Positions 15,991-24,861 of a stretch of DNA of 64,000 nt are shown here, piece by piece. The DNA comes from Alistipes sp. (lineage in GTDB: Bacteria > Bacteroidota > Bacteroidia > Bacteroidales > Rikenellaceae): positions 85,137-149,136 of the forward strand of contig JAGBWD010000034.1 of NCBI GenBank assembly GCA_017629985.1. Direction: 5' to 3'. A program made the position numbers and the translations under genes. The notes under the pieces were generated by a model that was given only the letters and a program-made list of their open reading frames with translations, did not search any database and was not told the DNA's origin. The stretch's first letter is position 1, and each line of letters opens with the position of its first letter.

Positions 15991-17090
15991 TATTTTGCGC
16001 GTATGGTGCGTTTCAATTTGCCATCGCTATAAATCATAGTACTCTGAAGCTTATTGAACTTATAGCATTTCCACTCGCCATCCTTATTGCCATTGACATT
16101 ATACGATCCCTTGTGTATATATCCATCGGTGGTGTACTCCGTAGCAGGGCCAAATCTCCTATTTTCGGCCCATGTGTGGGTCGCCTTTGTCAATTCGCCC
16201 GATGCGTAGTATGTGGTACCCTCGCCATGCTTTAGGCGGTTCATCCACTCACCCTCATATCTATCGCCGTTGCTGAAGTAGTATGTACCCACGCCGTTGC
16301 GTTCGTTCTTTGCCCAGTTACCCTCATATCTGCTACCATCGCTATAGTAGTATTTTCCTGCGCCACAACGCTCGTCACTCTTCCACTGACCTACATACTT
16401 TTCGTTATCCTTCCACTCCATAGTTCCGTGGCCATGCTTTTTGCCATTCACCCAGTCTCCTTCATAATATTTTATGTTGGTGGAGTCATCGCTATAGGTT
16501 AGTCTTCCCTCGCCATGAGGCTTTCCATTTTGTATCTCTCCTACGTAGATGCCCTCCTCGAGGGTTAGCTCTCCCTTTGTATCTGTTGCGGTGGTGGTAG
16601 TTGCTGTGGTGGCAACACCAAAGAGCTTTCCAGCTAGTTTGCGGCAGTTCTTCTCCAGCTCCTTGCTGCTCTCCGATGACTCTACATTTGCTGTTTTGTC
16701 AATCTGCGCACTCTCCACATTCAATATCTTCGATGTGATGAATAGTCGTGAGTTCTCAAGCGAAACTACCTCTGTAACAAGGATATAGTCGGCTCCTGTC
16801 ATCTCGCCAAGACGCTTAATGTCGGCATCGCCAACAAGACCTGTGCGCTGAAACTCATGCTCCTCCATTATAGATGATACATCCACGCGGTCGTAACCCT
16901 CATAACCAGGTGTAGAGGTAATCACAGCGGCTAGGTTACTGCGTATGATAAGCTTTGTGCTGTAAGAGACGCTATTCTCCTTATCTACGGTTTCGAGAAC
17001 CGCAATACGTTTAGTCTCACCATCCTGTCCATACGATGGAACAATAATTGCCAAAGAGAGTGCAACTATAAACAATACCTTTTTCAACAT
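15990..17090 (-). CDS. Exported CsgG/LpoB-like protein with C-terminal MORN repeats
   Basis: 366 residues. A signal peptide (1-21, SYG-Q) is followed by a roughly 130-residue domain starting KRIAVLETVDKEN that looks like the CsgG/LpoB-type fold (GADYILVTEVV is characteristic). A Thr-rich linker (about 158-170) leads to six or seven MORN repeats (YxGxWxxxxxxGxGxxxY) from about residue 178 to 345. MORN arrays bind lipids or proteins; in bacteria their roles are diverse. An envelope-associated role is inferred. The stop lies at the edge of the repeat block. Confidence 0.75.
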   Translation of the reverse strand: MLKKVLFIVALSLAIIVPSYGQDGETKRIAVLETVDKENSVSYSTKLIIRSNLAAVITSTPGYEGYDRVDVSSIMEEHEFQRTGLVGDADIKRLGEMTGADYILVTEVVSLENSRLFITSKILNVESAQIDKTANVESSESSKELEKNCRKLAGKLFGVATTATTTTATDTKGELTLEEGIYVGEIQNGKPHGEGRLTYSDDSTNIKYYEGDWVNGKKHGHGTMEWKDNEKYVGQWKSDERCGAGKYYYSDGSRYEGNWAKNERNGVGTYYFSNGDRYEGEWMNRLKHGEGTTYYASGELTKATHTWAENRRFGPATEYTTDGYIHKGSYNVNGNKDGEWKCYKFNKLQSTMIYSDGKLKRTIRAK

Positions 17091-17202
17091 ATTCTATGAG
17101 TTTATTTAAGTTTTATTTTTGAGTTCTCGTAGTCTCACTATGGCGGTAATGGCCTATCGCCACAGTCGATGATATCTCTGTTTTGCTATCCAAAGACCAC
17201 TA

Positions 17203-17233
17203 CAAAATTAAGAATATATTTCGATATAGACAA
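17203..17233 (-). promoter_or_regulatory. Predicted promoter (TTG-N20-TAATTTTG) for the MORN gene
   Basis: Minus-strand TTG at 17233-17231 and TAATTTTG at 17210-17203 are 20 nt apart. This gives a leader of about 105 nt, which includes a TGGCG...CGCCA palindrome near 17140-17163. Confidence 0.55.
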
Positions 17234-17318
17234 CATTTTAGAGGCTAAAGCACAATGAAAGTATCTCATAATAGATAATTTTTTGGCTTATGGGCGTACA
17301 ACCTTATTAATAATGTTG

Positions 17319-17326
17319 TATCTTTG
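17319..17326 (+). promoter_or_regulatory. Predicted -7 box (TATCTTTG) for serS
   Basis: Exact match to TAnnTTTG, 31 bp before the serS start codon. A -33 box was not obvious. Confidence 0.6.
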
Positions 17327-17356
17327 TGAATCAAAAGTGAAATAAACGATAGAATT

Positions 17357-18628
17357 ATGCTTACACTAAAGCAATTACGCGACAATACCGAGGAGGCAGT
17401 ACGCCGCCTAGCAAAGAAGGGTGTGGATGCCGCACCGATAATCGCTCGTATTATAGAGCTAGATGACAGACGTAAGGCGCTTCAGAACGACCTTGATAGC
17501 ACCCTTGCAGCGCAGAATCAGGCTGCAAAGCAGATTGGTGCCTTGATGGGTAAGGGCGAGAAGGAGGCCGCAGAGCTTAAGAAGCAGGAGGTAGCACTCC
17601 TCAAGAGTCGCTCAAACGAGCTTAAGGAGGAGTCTGATAGGGTTGCCGAGGAGCTTCAGAGCGAGATTGTAAAGCTCCCTAACTTCCCCCACGACAGCGT
17701 CCCCGAGGGTCGCACCGCCGAGGATAATGTGGTGGTAAAACTTGTGGAGAACTACACCGAGATTCCTGGCGAGGCACTTCCTCATTGGGAGCTTGCCAAG
17801 AAGTACGACATCATCGATTTTGACCTTGGTGTGAAGCTCACAGGTGCTGGATTCCCAGTCTACAAGGGTAAGGGCGCACGTCTGCAGCGTGCCTTGATAA
17901 ACTACTTCCTAGATTGCAATACACGTGCTGGATATCAGGAGGTTGAGCCTCCAATTATGGTCAATGAGGCATCGGGATTTGGCACAGGACAGTTGCCCGA
18001 TAAGGAGGGTCAGATGTATCATGCTACGGCCGATGGCTTCTACCTTGTTCCTACTGCGGAGGTCCCTGTTACAAACATCTTCCGTGATGTAATCTTGGAG
18101 CAGAGCGAGCTTCCTGTGAAGATGACCGCCTACACCCCATGCTTCCGCCGCGAGGCAGGTTCTTATGGTAAGGATGTTCGTGGCTTGAACCGTCTACACC
18201 AGTTCGACAAGGTGGAGATTGTGCAGGTGTCGCACCCTGATAAGTCGTACGAGGCTCTCGAGGCTATGGTTGCTCATGTGGAGAGCATCGTGGCATCGTT
18301 GGGTCTTCCCTATCGTATTTTGCGCCTCTGTGGTGGTGATATGTCGTTCACCTCGGCCCTCACCTTCGACTTTGAGGTATACTCCGAGGCGCAGAAGCGT
18401 TGGTTGGAGGTCTCTTCAGTCTCTAACTTTGAGTCGTTCCAGGCCAACCGCCTAAAGTTGCGTTATCGTGATGATAACCGAAAAACGCAGCTGGCACACA
18501 CCCTAAATGGCTCGTCTCTTGCATTGCCACGTATCGTAGCGGCGCTCCTCGAGAACAACCAAACAGAGGAGGGAATACGCATTCCAGAGGTGCTAATTCC
18601 ATATACAGGCTTTGATTTTATCAAATAG
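17357..18628 (+). CDS. serS: Seryl-tRNA synthetase
   Basis: 423 residues, the usual length. An N-terminal coiled-coil arm for tRNA-Ser binding spans about 30-105. The class II core follows, with motif 2 FRREAGSYGKDVRGLNRLHQ and motif 3 LNGSSLALPRIVAALLENNQ. Charges tRNA-Ser, and the Sec tRNA where present. Monocistronic from its own promoter. Confidence 0.96.
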   Translation: MLTLKQLRDNTEEAVRRLAKKGVDAAPIIARIIELDDRRKALQNDLDSTLAAQNQAAKQIGALMGKGEKEAAELKKQEVALLKSRSNELKEESDRVAEELQSEIVKLPNFPHDSVPEGRTAEDNVVVKLVENYTEIPGEALPHWELAKKYDIIDFDLGVKLTGAGFPVYKGKGARLQRALINYFLDCNTRAGYQEVEPPIMVNEASGFGTGQLPDKEGQMYHATADGFYLVPTAEVPVTNIFRDVILEQSELPVKMTAYTPCFRREAGSYGKDVRGLNRLHQFDKVEIVQVSHPDKSYEALEAMVAHVESIVASLGLPYRILRLCGGDMSFTSALTFDFEVYSEAQKRWLEVSSVSNFESFQANRLKLRYRDDNRKTQLAHTLNGSSLALPRIVAALLENNQTEEGIRIPEVLIPYTGFDFIK

Positions 18629-18652
18629 CGCTTGCTTTTGTAAAAAAAATTG

Positions 18653-18660
18653 TATATTTG
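18653..18660 (+). promoter_or_regulatory. Predicted -7 box (TATATTTG) for the ferredoxin gene
   Basis: Match to TAnnTTTG 44 bp upstream of the ferredoxin ATG; a CTTG at 18631-18634 is 18 nt upstream. It lies immediately after the serS stop, so the ferredoxin is likely transcribed separately. Confidence 0.6.
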
Positions 18661-18703
18661 CATTTGAAAACCGATTAAACACTCATTAAAAACATAAAGT
18701 AAT

Positions 18704-18874
18704 ATGGCTTACAAAATTTCAGATTCTTGCGTTGCATGTGGTACATGTATCGACGAGTGCCCAGTAGAGGCTATTTCAGCAGGTGATATCTATGTTATCG
18801 ATCCTAGCAAGTGTATCGATTGCGGTACTTGCGCTGGTGTTTGTCCTTCAGAGGCTATTGCTCCAGAGGCATAA
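18704..18874 (+). CDS. 2[4Fe-4S] ferredoxin (56 residues)
   Basis: A 56-residue frame with two complete CxxCxxCxxxCP cluster motifs: Cys9, 12, 15, 19 and Cys37, 40, 43, 47. This is the clostridial-type low-potential ferredoxin, an electron carrier for pyruvate:ferredoxin oxidoreductase and similar anaerobic enzymes. The start is fixed by MAYKISDSC, the classic N-terminus. Own promoter and own terminator flank it. Its small size hides it from common ORF length filters. Confidence 0.95.
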   Translation: MAYKISDSCVACGTCIDECPVEAISAGDIYVIDPSKCIDCGTCAGVCPSEAIAPEA

Positions 18875-18920
18875 TAACTCATTGTGGTAGGTCGCACACT
18901 GCGACATATCCCTAGAAGAT

Positions 18921-18968
18921 AACCCACTTGGGCTGTAGTTTACTACTATCCCATGTGGGTTGTTTTTT
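18921..18968 (+). terminator. Rho-independent terminator after the ferredoxin gene
   Basis: AACCCACTTGGG pairs with CCCATGTGGGTT (11 of 12 pairs) and is followed by G and seven T. Confidence 0.85.
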
Positions 18969-19026
18969 TGATGTGCCTGTAGGAGAGTGTATATTTTTAT
19001 AAGTTGTATCATTAAGCCAAGTGACG

Positions 19027-21138
19027 ATGAAAAGATTTATTATAGGCTCTATGCTCCTCATGCTGCTGATGCTTGTAGGATGTAAGAGTGATGACGTGGC
19101 ACCCCGTGTGCCTGGGGGTGGTGAGCCAGAGCCACCTGCCGAGAACTTTACGGTTGAGAGGCTCGCTGTTACGCGTGGCTCTGTGACGTTTGATGTAGTG
19201 CCTGCGGACGAGCAGATGGACTACCTATGCGTGTTGCTTACACGTGCCGAGGTTGAGGAGTCCACGCGCGATGAGTTTATTGTAGAGTCAATCTTGCTGC
19301 AGATTGCAGATGAGGCCTCGTTCAAGGGTATGACCCTTGTGGAGTATATGCCCTCGATTGTTGATAGGGGCGTAGCTACGGATGTCAAATTTTCGGGCCT
19401 TTTAGCGACTACGGAGTACTATATCATTCTCTTTGGCGTAGATGCCGAGGATGGCTATAGCGCCTCTACGGAGATTACCAAGGTGGCCTTTACAACGCTT
19501 GGTGTTGAGGTTGTAGATTGTGACTTTGATGTTACTACGCAGGTGGTGGACAACAGCGTCACCTTCAACGTGTCGCCAGCCGATAACGAGCTAAAGTGGT
19601 ATCTCTGCACTATGCCTGTGGCGCAGTATAACTACTATGTTGAGGATGAGGAGGGGTACCAGATGTCGCATGACTACTTCTATCAGTACTACTTCCAGCA
19701 GGAGATAAATGCGTTGCTTGGTCAGGGATATACCGAGCAGCAGGTTGTTAATGCTCTCATACATAGCGGAGATTTGGTACTTGAGGCCAAGGGCTTGCAG
19801 GAGAATACCGAGTACTACTACCTCATAGCAGGCATCATCCTCGATGCCGATGGTATTGCCATCTGCACCGATGTAGAGCGTGGCAACTACACCACGCAGC
19901 AGGCTGCGCAGTCGGCGATGACCTTCGACATTAAGGTTTGGGATATTGGTCAGATGGAGGCGTCGTTTAGCATCACGCCATCTAACAACACCGATAAGTA
20001 TTGCGCTCTTGTAGCTCCTTGGGATGGTGTCACTACGGCCGAGGAGATGATGTATAATCTTGTGGAGCAGTGGGCAGGATGGATGGATGTTATGGCTAAC
20101 GACCGTGGCCCTGTGGTTCACGAGGGTAGTACGGCTATGAAGCTCCCCGCCGCCGATACAGATTACTATATCATTGCATTTGGCTACGATGGCGGTATCA
20201 CCACCGCTGCCACCATGGAGACCTTCCGCACCCTTCCTGGCGGCTCTTTGGATGAGGTGGTTTTTGAGGTAACAGCCTCGAATGCCTCGCCCTATGGCTT
20301 TACCATGAATGTCACCTCTTCGGATAGGACCATCTACTATGTGCCTGGTGTATGTGCCGCTTCGGAGTATGACGAGGCTACCTTTGTGCAGTATGAGCGC
20401 GAGGCCTTCAACTACTACTTTGAGGAGTATAAGAAGTTTAACCCCTCTATCACCGTTGCCGAGATTCTCGACCAATATTACTACAATGGCAATGCTACGT
20501 TGTCGGTATCGGGTCTTATGCCCGACACGGAGTATATGGGCTATATCTACGCCTTGGATGTTCACACGGGCGATGTTGTAAGGTGTTTCACCTTCCCAGC
20601 CTTTGCACACACATCGCAGTTTAGCTCTGTTATGCCACAGGTAGAGTTGTTTGGCTACTTCTCGGGCGATGATGAGAATGGCGCCATCTTCGATGATGCT
20701 TCGGCGACAAAGGGTCGTGCTATTACTGTTGTAAAGTATACGAACCTTGATAATATCCGTACGCTATTTACTACTATGGTTGAGGGTGATTGCAGTAATG
20801 CTGTAGCAACCTCCGATGCCGAGTTGTGGACTCTCACCTCGGGCTATTGGGATACCTGTCGTGTTGCCCAGCCATACTCCTTCTACCTTGTAGATTGGAA
20901 TGTTGTGCAGACAGCACTCTGCTACGCCACCGATAACAGTGGCATGATAGGCGCTATAAGCCGTCTCTACACATGTCCCACGGCGGAGAATAAGGGCAAT
21001 ATCGATGACCTGAAAGCTCTTGTAGATGAGCTAAATGGCGATAGCACACGTTGTGGCGGTGTGGAGTTTCAGTTGCCAGAGTCTGTTGTTGTTGGCGACA
21101 CCGCTCCCTCGCGCGCAGTAATCAAACCATTGGAGTAA
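19027..21138 (+). CDS. Large lipoprotein with four tandem Fn3/Ig-like repeats
   Basis: 703 residues from the ATG at 19027; the frame also has a GTG two codons earlier, judged unlikely. Lipobox LVGC gives a lipidated Cys about 20 residues in. Four units of roughly 110-125 residues each begin FxVxPAD (VTFDVVPADE, VTFNVSPADN, ASFSITPSNN, FTMNVTSSDR) and end with a LxxxTEYY...G strand. A final domain of about 150 residues is unlike the repeats. Such modules occur in Bacteroidota surface lipoproteins, but I recognise no family, and no SusC/SusD neighbour suggests a ligand. Flanked by terminators, so monocistronic. Confidence 0.7.
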   Translation: MKRFIIGSMLLMLLMLVGCKSDDVAPRVPGGGEPEPPAENFTVERLAVTRGSVTFDVVPADEQMDYLCVLLTRAEVEESTRDEFIVESILLQIADEASFKGMTLVEYMPSIVDRGVATDVKFSGLLATTEYYIILFGVDAEDGYSASTEITKVAFTTLGVEVVDCDFDVTTQVVDNSVTFNVSPADNELKWYLCTMPVAQYNYYVEDEEGYQMSHDYFYQYYFQQEINALLGQGYTEQQVVNALIHSGDLVLEAKGLQENTEYYYLIAGIILDADGIAICTDVERGNYTTQQAAQSAMTFDIKVWDIGQMEASFSITPSNNTDKYCALVAPWDGVTTAEEMMYNLVEQWAGWMDVMANDRGPVVHEGSTAMKLPAADTDYYIIAFGYDGGITTAATMETFRTLPGGSLDEVVFEVTASNASPYGFTMNVTSSDRTIYYVPGVCAASEYDEATFVQYEREAFNYYFEEYKKFNPSITVAEILDQYYYNGNATLSVSGLMPDTEYMGYIYALDVHTGDVVRCFTFPAFAHTSQFSSVMPQVELFGYFSGDDENGAIFDDASATKGRAITVVKYTNLDNIRTLFTTMVEGDCSNAVATSDAELWTLTSGYWDTCRVAQPYSFYLVDWNVVQTALCYATDNSGMIGAISRLYTCPTAENKGNIDDLKALVDELNGDSTRCGGVEFQLPESVVVGDTAPSRAVIKPLE

Positions 21139-21154
21139 GCTCGTTCAATTATAG

Positions 21155-21186
21155 ATAAGGTCGGCCTCGTGTGAAGCCGACCTTAT
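21155..21186. terminator. Bidirectional terminator between convergent genes
   Basis: ATAAGGTCGGC and GCCGACCTTAT form a perfect 11-bp stem with a 10-nt loop, placed between the converging lipoprotein and outer-membrane protein genes. Confidence 0.8.
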
Positions 21187-21210
21187 ATTATATATATGTA
21201 TCTCCTAGTG

Positions 21211-22905
21211 TTAGAATCTATAGCCGAGGGTGATAACCGCGATATGACGGTTGGTCTTTGTTGTGAAGATATCGCTGCGAATATCTACTATATCATCAGG
21301 CTTTTTGGTGTTTATTGGGCCATTAGCAAAGAATGTCATATAGCTAGAGTACTTCGTAGTGCCATATTGGTAGGCTACATCTAGGTAGACGTGGTCGTTA
21401 AACTTAATACCTAGACCCGCTGTGAGGTACCACTGCTCGGTAGGCAGTGGGCGTGAGAATATATCCTCCTTGTGGCCCTCGCGAAGTGTGGAGCCACTCC
21501 ATATATATCCCACACGTGCTGCGAGGAATGGAAGGATATATCCCTCGGCACCTACACGTACCGTGTTACTACCCTTGAAGTACTCCTTGAAGGTGTCGGT
21601 ATAGGATAGATTATGTATAGGAGAGCCTGTGAGGCGTATCGTCTGATACCAGCTACGCTCATAGTCGGCAGAGATTATCACACGGTCGGAGATTGTAAAT
21701 GCCACACCGGCAAGAAGACGCGATGGCGTGCGATACTCCCAGCTGTAGTCGCCCGTATCCTCCCAAATAGGTGTTGCAACACCCCATCTGTCTATGACGT
21801 AATCTTCGGGGTTATCACCCACGATCTTTGTTCCCGTAGACATCTCTCCACCATAACGGAAAGTCATGGTGTAGAAGGTTGGAGAGTGGTATGCTACACC
21901 TATGCGGAACCAATGTACGGGGCGTCCTGTGACACCAATCTTCACATTTACACCATTTCCCGTTAGGCGTGTCCACTGTGCATAGTTCATATACTCTATT
22001 TGGTATGGCATCTCCTCTCCCGAGGGCTGTGAGCCTTCGGCATAGCTGTAGTTTTCGCCATAGTATACCTCGCGCTTGTAGTTGAGGCTCTGGAATCCTA
22101 GCGAGGCACCTACATAGACAATATCCATGAAGTTAAAGCCTGCGGTGAGGGCATACTCTCCGAGGGAGCCTCGTCTCTCCTCTGCCGAGAACTGATCTAC
22201 AATGGCGTTATCACCTATGCGGTCTATAAACCAGCCGTCGCTATCCTTATTCGTAAGTCCTGTCTTATATGCAAGTGTTGGGCCCCAGTAGAAGGGGTCG
22301 CCCTCAAAGGACATCTTGCGTTCTTTAAGGGGGAGATTACCATTTGCATCATCGAAGGTTTTTAGGTTATCAATGTTTGACAAGGTGCAAAATGCGTTGG
22401 CAATGCTATTCTCTGCGTTGTAGCCATACGATGAGAATGCGCTGTTTTGGTTGAAATCGGCAATGCGATTATATACAAAGCCAACATTGATATTTGTCAA
22501 TGCCCCCTTGCCCTTATATGCAGTAAATACTGCACCAGCATTTGCCAGTCCAAAACGCTCGCTATGATCCTCGAAGTTGCTAAATGGCTGGCTATTAGAT
22601 GTTGGACTCTTTGTAAACTGCATTATAGGTGTGATGCTCACATCGCTACCTACATACATGCCAATACCTGCAGGGTTCAGCGATGCAGAGACCATGTCGG
22701 CTCCCAGAGCCGTGAAGGCATTACCCATACCCATAGAGCGTGCCGTGCCGTAGTTATGTGTGGTGAACGACAGCTCATATAGGTCGTTCCATGTTACGAT
22801 ATCGTTGCTCATGGTTGTACCACCAAAGTTTACCTGTGCATAGCTATTATCTATTGTCATGAGGGCTATGACAAGTGTTGTTGCGATTGTGTATAACTTT
22901 TTCAT
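21211..22905 (-). CDS. FadL/OmpP1-like outer-membrane transport protein
   Basis: 564 residues. A signal peptide (1-23, SYA-Q) and a characteristic N-terminal segment, GTARSMGMGNAFTALGADMV followed by ASLNPAGIGMY, match the Toluene_X/FadL family. The remainder alternates hydrophobic/polar strands and ends in GYRF, an aromatic C-terminal residue typical of beta-barrels. The family imports hydrophobic compounds across the outer membrane; the substrate is unknown. It follows the Tyr/Pro-rich lipoprotein by 64 bp. Confidence 0.85.
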   Translation of the reverse strand: MKKLYTIATTLVIALMTIDNSYAQVNFGGTTMSNDIVTWNDLYELSFTTHNYGTARSMGMGNAFTALGADMVSASLNPAGIGMYVGSDVSITPIMQFTKSPTSNSQPFSNFEDHSERFGLANAGAVFTAYKGKGALTNINVGFVYNRIADFNQNSAFSSYGYNAENSIANAFCTLSNIDNLKTFDDANGNLPLKERKMSFEGDPFYWGPTLAYKTGLTNKDSDGWFIDRIGDNAIVDQFSAEERRGSLGEYALTAGFNFMDIVYVGASLGFQSLNYKREVYYGENYSYAEGSQPSGEEMPYQIEYMNYAQWTRLTGNGVNVKIGVTGRPVHWFRIGVAYHSPTFYTMTFRYGGEMSTGTKIVGDNPEDYVIDRWGVATPIWEDTGDYSWEYRTPSRLLAGVAFTISDRVIISADYERSWYQTIRLTGSPIHNLSYTDTFKEYFKGSNTVRVGAEGYILPFLAARVGYIWSGSTLREGHKEDIFSRPLPTEQWYLTAGLGIKFNDHVYLDVAYQYGTTKYSSYMTFFANGPINTKKPDDIVDIRSDIFTTKTNRHIAVITLGYRF

Positions 22906-22969
22906 ACTCTGTTGGTTTATATTCTTACGGCTCTCTAATAATTTGTGAATAGCTTAACTTCGTAGCTGG

Positions 22970-24085
22970 CTATCGGCGTGAGGAGGTGCCACCACCTGTG
23001 CGTGTGCTACCGCCACCACCACTATATCCACCACCACTGCGCAAGGTGTGTGAGCCAGTGTTGTAGTTTGACTGATTCGACTGTCGGAAGTTGGAGTTGC
23101 TGTTATTACGCTGTGTATTCTGCCCCTGCGAGGGTCTTACTGTTGTAGTATTGCTTCGCGAGTTACTATTTCCGTTGTAATACCCTCTGTTGCTGTTGCT
23201 ACTGCCTTGTGAGTTATATACTCCTGTCGCTGTGGCGCCACGTCCCGAGCGTCCGCCATTCATATTTGTTCCACCACCATAATTTCTGTTCGATGTAGGC
23301 GATGTGTAGCGCGATGCGGAGTTGCGGCGATCACCATTTATATTGTGGTTTGTGCCACCTCCGGGGCGGTGTCCTGGGTTGATGCCAGGATGATGTGGAT
23401 GTGGTGGTCGCGCAGGGTAATATGGGTAGTAGCCAGGATAGTATGGATAGTATCCAGGGTAAAATCCTGGGTAATAGCCTGGACCCCAGTAGATTGGGTT
23501 GTAACATATTGTCCAGTTCCAGTCGTACCATGAGTAGTGAGGATATCCCCACCATGTGTAGTAGAATGGGTCGGCATATCCATACCAGCCGTATGCCCAA
23601 GGAGTAGGGTATATGCCATACGATATATTTGTCGCGCCCCACGAGCCAAACATCGAGGTCACATACTTTGGCTCAACCCACACCTGGTCGCCCGAAACCA
23701 TGATATTGTAGTACGCAGGGTCGTATGCCGTAGCGTAGCGCATAGCATCGCGTGTCGATAGGCTGTAGTAGCTCGAAGGGAGTTTGTATGTAGGTGAGTT
23801 AAAGCCCTTGAGGCGGCGTGCGTAGGCACTCTCATAATCATCTGCAACGATAGATGAGTAGGAGAGGTCGCTACCGCTATTCTGAATATCCTCCCATGTT
23901 GCGCTGTAGGCCTCGGCGCGAGCCTTGAGTGCCGCCTCGCGAGCCTCAATCTCTGTGGTTACTTGAGCGCGGTTATTGGTGCGATATAGGTCGCTAGAGC
24001 CATAAGTCGTATTTAGCATTGCGGAGCAACCACCCAGAAGTGTTGCAATCGCAGTCATAGCTATTGTATATACTAATCCTCTCAT
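22970..24085 (-). CDS. Lipoprotein with Tyr/Pro/Gly-rich and Ser/Asn/Gly/Arg-rich low-complexity regions
   Basis: 371 residues from the ATG at 24085 (an alternative ATG lies two codons earlier). Lipobox LLGGC. A conventional N-terminal third (about 25-150) is followed by a Trp/Tyr-rich segment (about 155-200), then repeats of the type PGYYPYYPGYYPYYP (about 205-225), a His/Pro stretch, and about 130 residues rich in Gly, Ser, Asn and Arg with no predicted fold. No known enzyme motif was seen. It may be a surface or cell-wall-associated structural lipoprotein; this is inference from composition. Confidence 0.65.
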   Translation of the reverse strand: MRGLVYTIAMTAIATLLGGCSAMLNTTYGSSDLYRTNNRAQVTTEIEAREAALKARAEAYSATWEDIQNSGSDLSYSSIVADDYESAYARRLKGFNSPTYKLPSSYYSLSTRDAMRYATAYDPAYYNIMVSGDQVWVEPKYVTSMFGSWGATNISYGIYPTPWAYGWYGYADPFYYTWWGYPHYSWYDWNWTICYNPIYWGPGYYPGFYPGYYPYYPGYYPYYPARPPHPHHPGINPGHRPGGGTNHNINGDRRNSASRYTSPTSNRNYGGGTNMNGGRSGRGATATGVYNSQGSSNSNRGYYNGNSNSRSNTTTVRPSQGQNTQRNNSNSNFRQSNQSNYNTGSHTLRSGGGYSGGGGSTRTGGGTSSRR

Positions 24086-24116
24086 AATCATAAATTACTC
24101 TTTTACCTTACCACTA

Positions 24117-24124
24117 CAAATATA
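24117..24124 (-). promoter_or_regulatory. Predicted -7 box (TATATTTG) for the Tyr-rich lipoprotein gene
   Basis: Minus-strand TATATTTG about 32 bp upstream of the start codon matches TAnnTTTG. Confidence 0.55.
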
Positions 24125-24208
24125 GTCTATTTTTTAATAATATTGGCTATAAAATGTTTCAACCCTACGTTATAACGGGTGAATAGCCTATTTTTGGCGG
24201 TGAGATGA

Positions 24209-24805
24209 CTACTTCACCTCGCGGCGATTTATCAGCGCATGGGTAATGGTTAGTTCATCTACATACTCCAACTCATCTCCAAAGCCTATGCCACGCGCTA
24301 TGGTTGTCACCTTTACATCGGGGAACGCCTTGAGACGATTAAGGAGGTAGAAGAGTGTTGTCTCGCCCTCCACCGATGTAGAGATAGCTATGATAACCTC
24401 GCGGATGGCACCTGTGAGAAGCTTATCTGCGAGTAGGTCTATCTTCAAATCCGAGGGGCCAATACCCTGCATTGGGGATATCACGCCTCCGAGAACGTGG
24501 TATATGCCACGATACTGCCCGGTATTCTCTATAGACATCAGGTCCTGCACCTGCTCAACAACACATATTGTACTATGGTCGCGCGACATGTCGCAACATA
24601 TAGGACATAGCTCGTTGTCCGACAGGTTATTGCAGCTGTGGCAGTAGCGTATATCGTGGCGGAAGTCGGCAATGCTTTTCGATAGTGAGTCTACCGTCTC
24701 TGGTTCCATCTTGAGGATGTGCATCGCTAGGCGTAGGGCTGTGCGGCGTCCTATGCCTGGCAATCGCTGAAGTTCGCTACAAACATTATCTAGTAGTCGG
24801 GACAT
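24209..24805 (-). CDS. recR: Recombination mediator RecR
   Basis: 198 residues from the ATG at 24805, the usual RecR length. A longer frame to 24931 would overlap batE and adds unrelated sequence. The HhH region LQRLPGIGRRTALRLAMHIL, the four-Cys zinc finger CHSC...CPIC, and the TOPRIM domain (ICVVEQVQDLMSIE...YHVLGG) are all present. RecR with RecO loads RecA at gaps. It follows batE by 56 bp. Confidence 0.95.
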   Translation of the reverse strand: MSRLLDNVCSELQRLPGIGRRTALRLAMHILKMEPETVDSLSKSIADFRHDIRYCHSCNNLSDNELCPICCDMSRDHSTICVVEQVQDLMSIENTGQYRGIYHVLGGVISPMQGIGPSDLKIDLLADKLLTGAIREVIIAISTSVEGETTLFYLLNRLKAFPDVKVTTIARGIGFGDELEYVDELTITHALINRREVK

Positions 24806-24861
24806 GCTAGTACCTATTATGTGATGTTCTACAGATTCGTAAATCCCTCTTTGCTCTCTTC

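Noticed and set aside
17091-17356. Search for tRNA or riboswitch in the serS/MORN gap
   Set aside because: Only promoter-like boxes and one small palindrome were seen; no cloverleaf or known aptamer core.
19591-20610. 339-codon minus-strand frame opposite the four-repeat lipoprotein
   Set aside because: The plus-strand gene has lipobox and repeat structure; the antisense frame has no recognisable domain and ends without regulatory signals.
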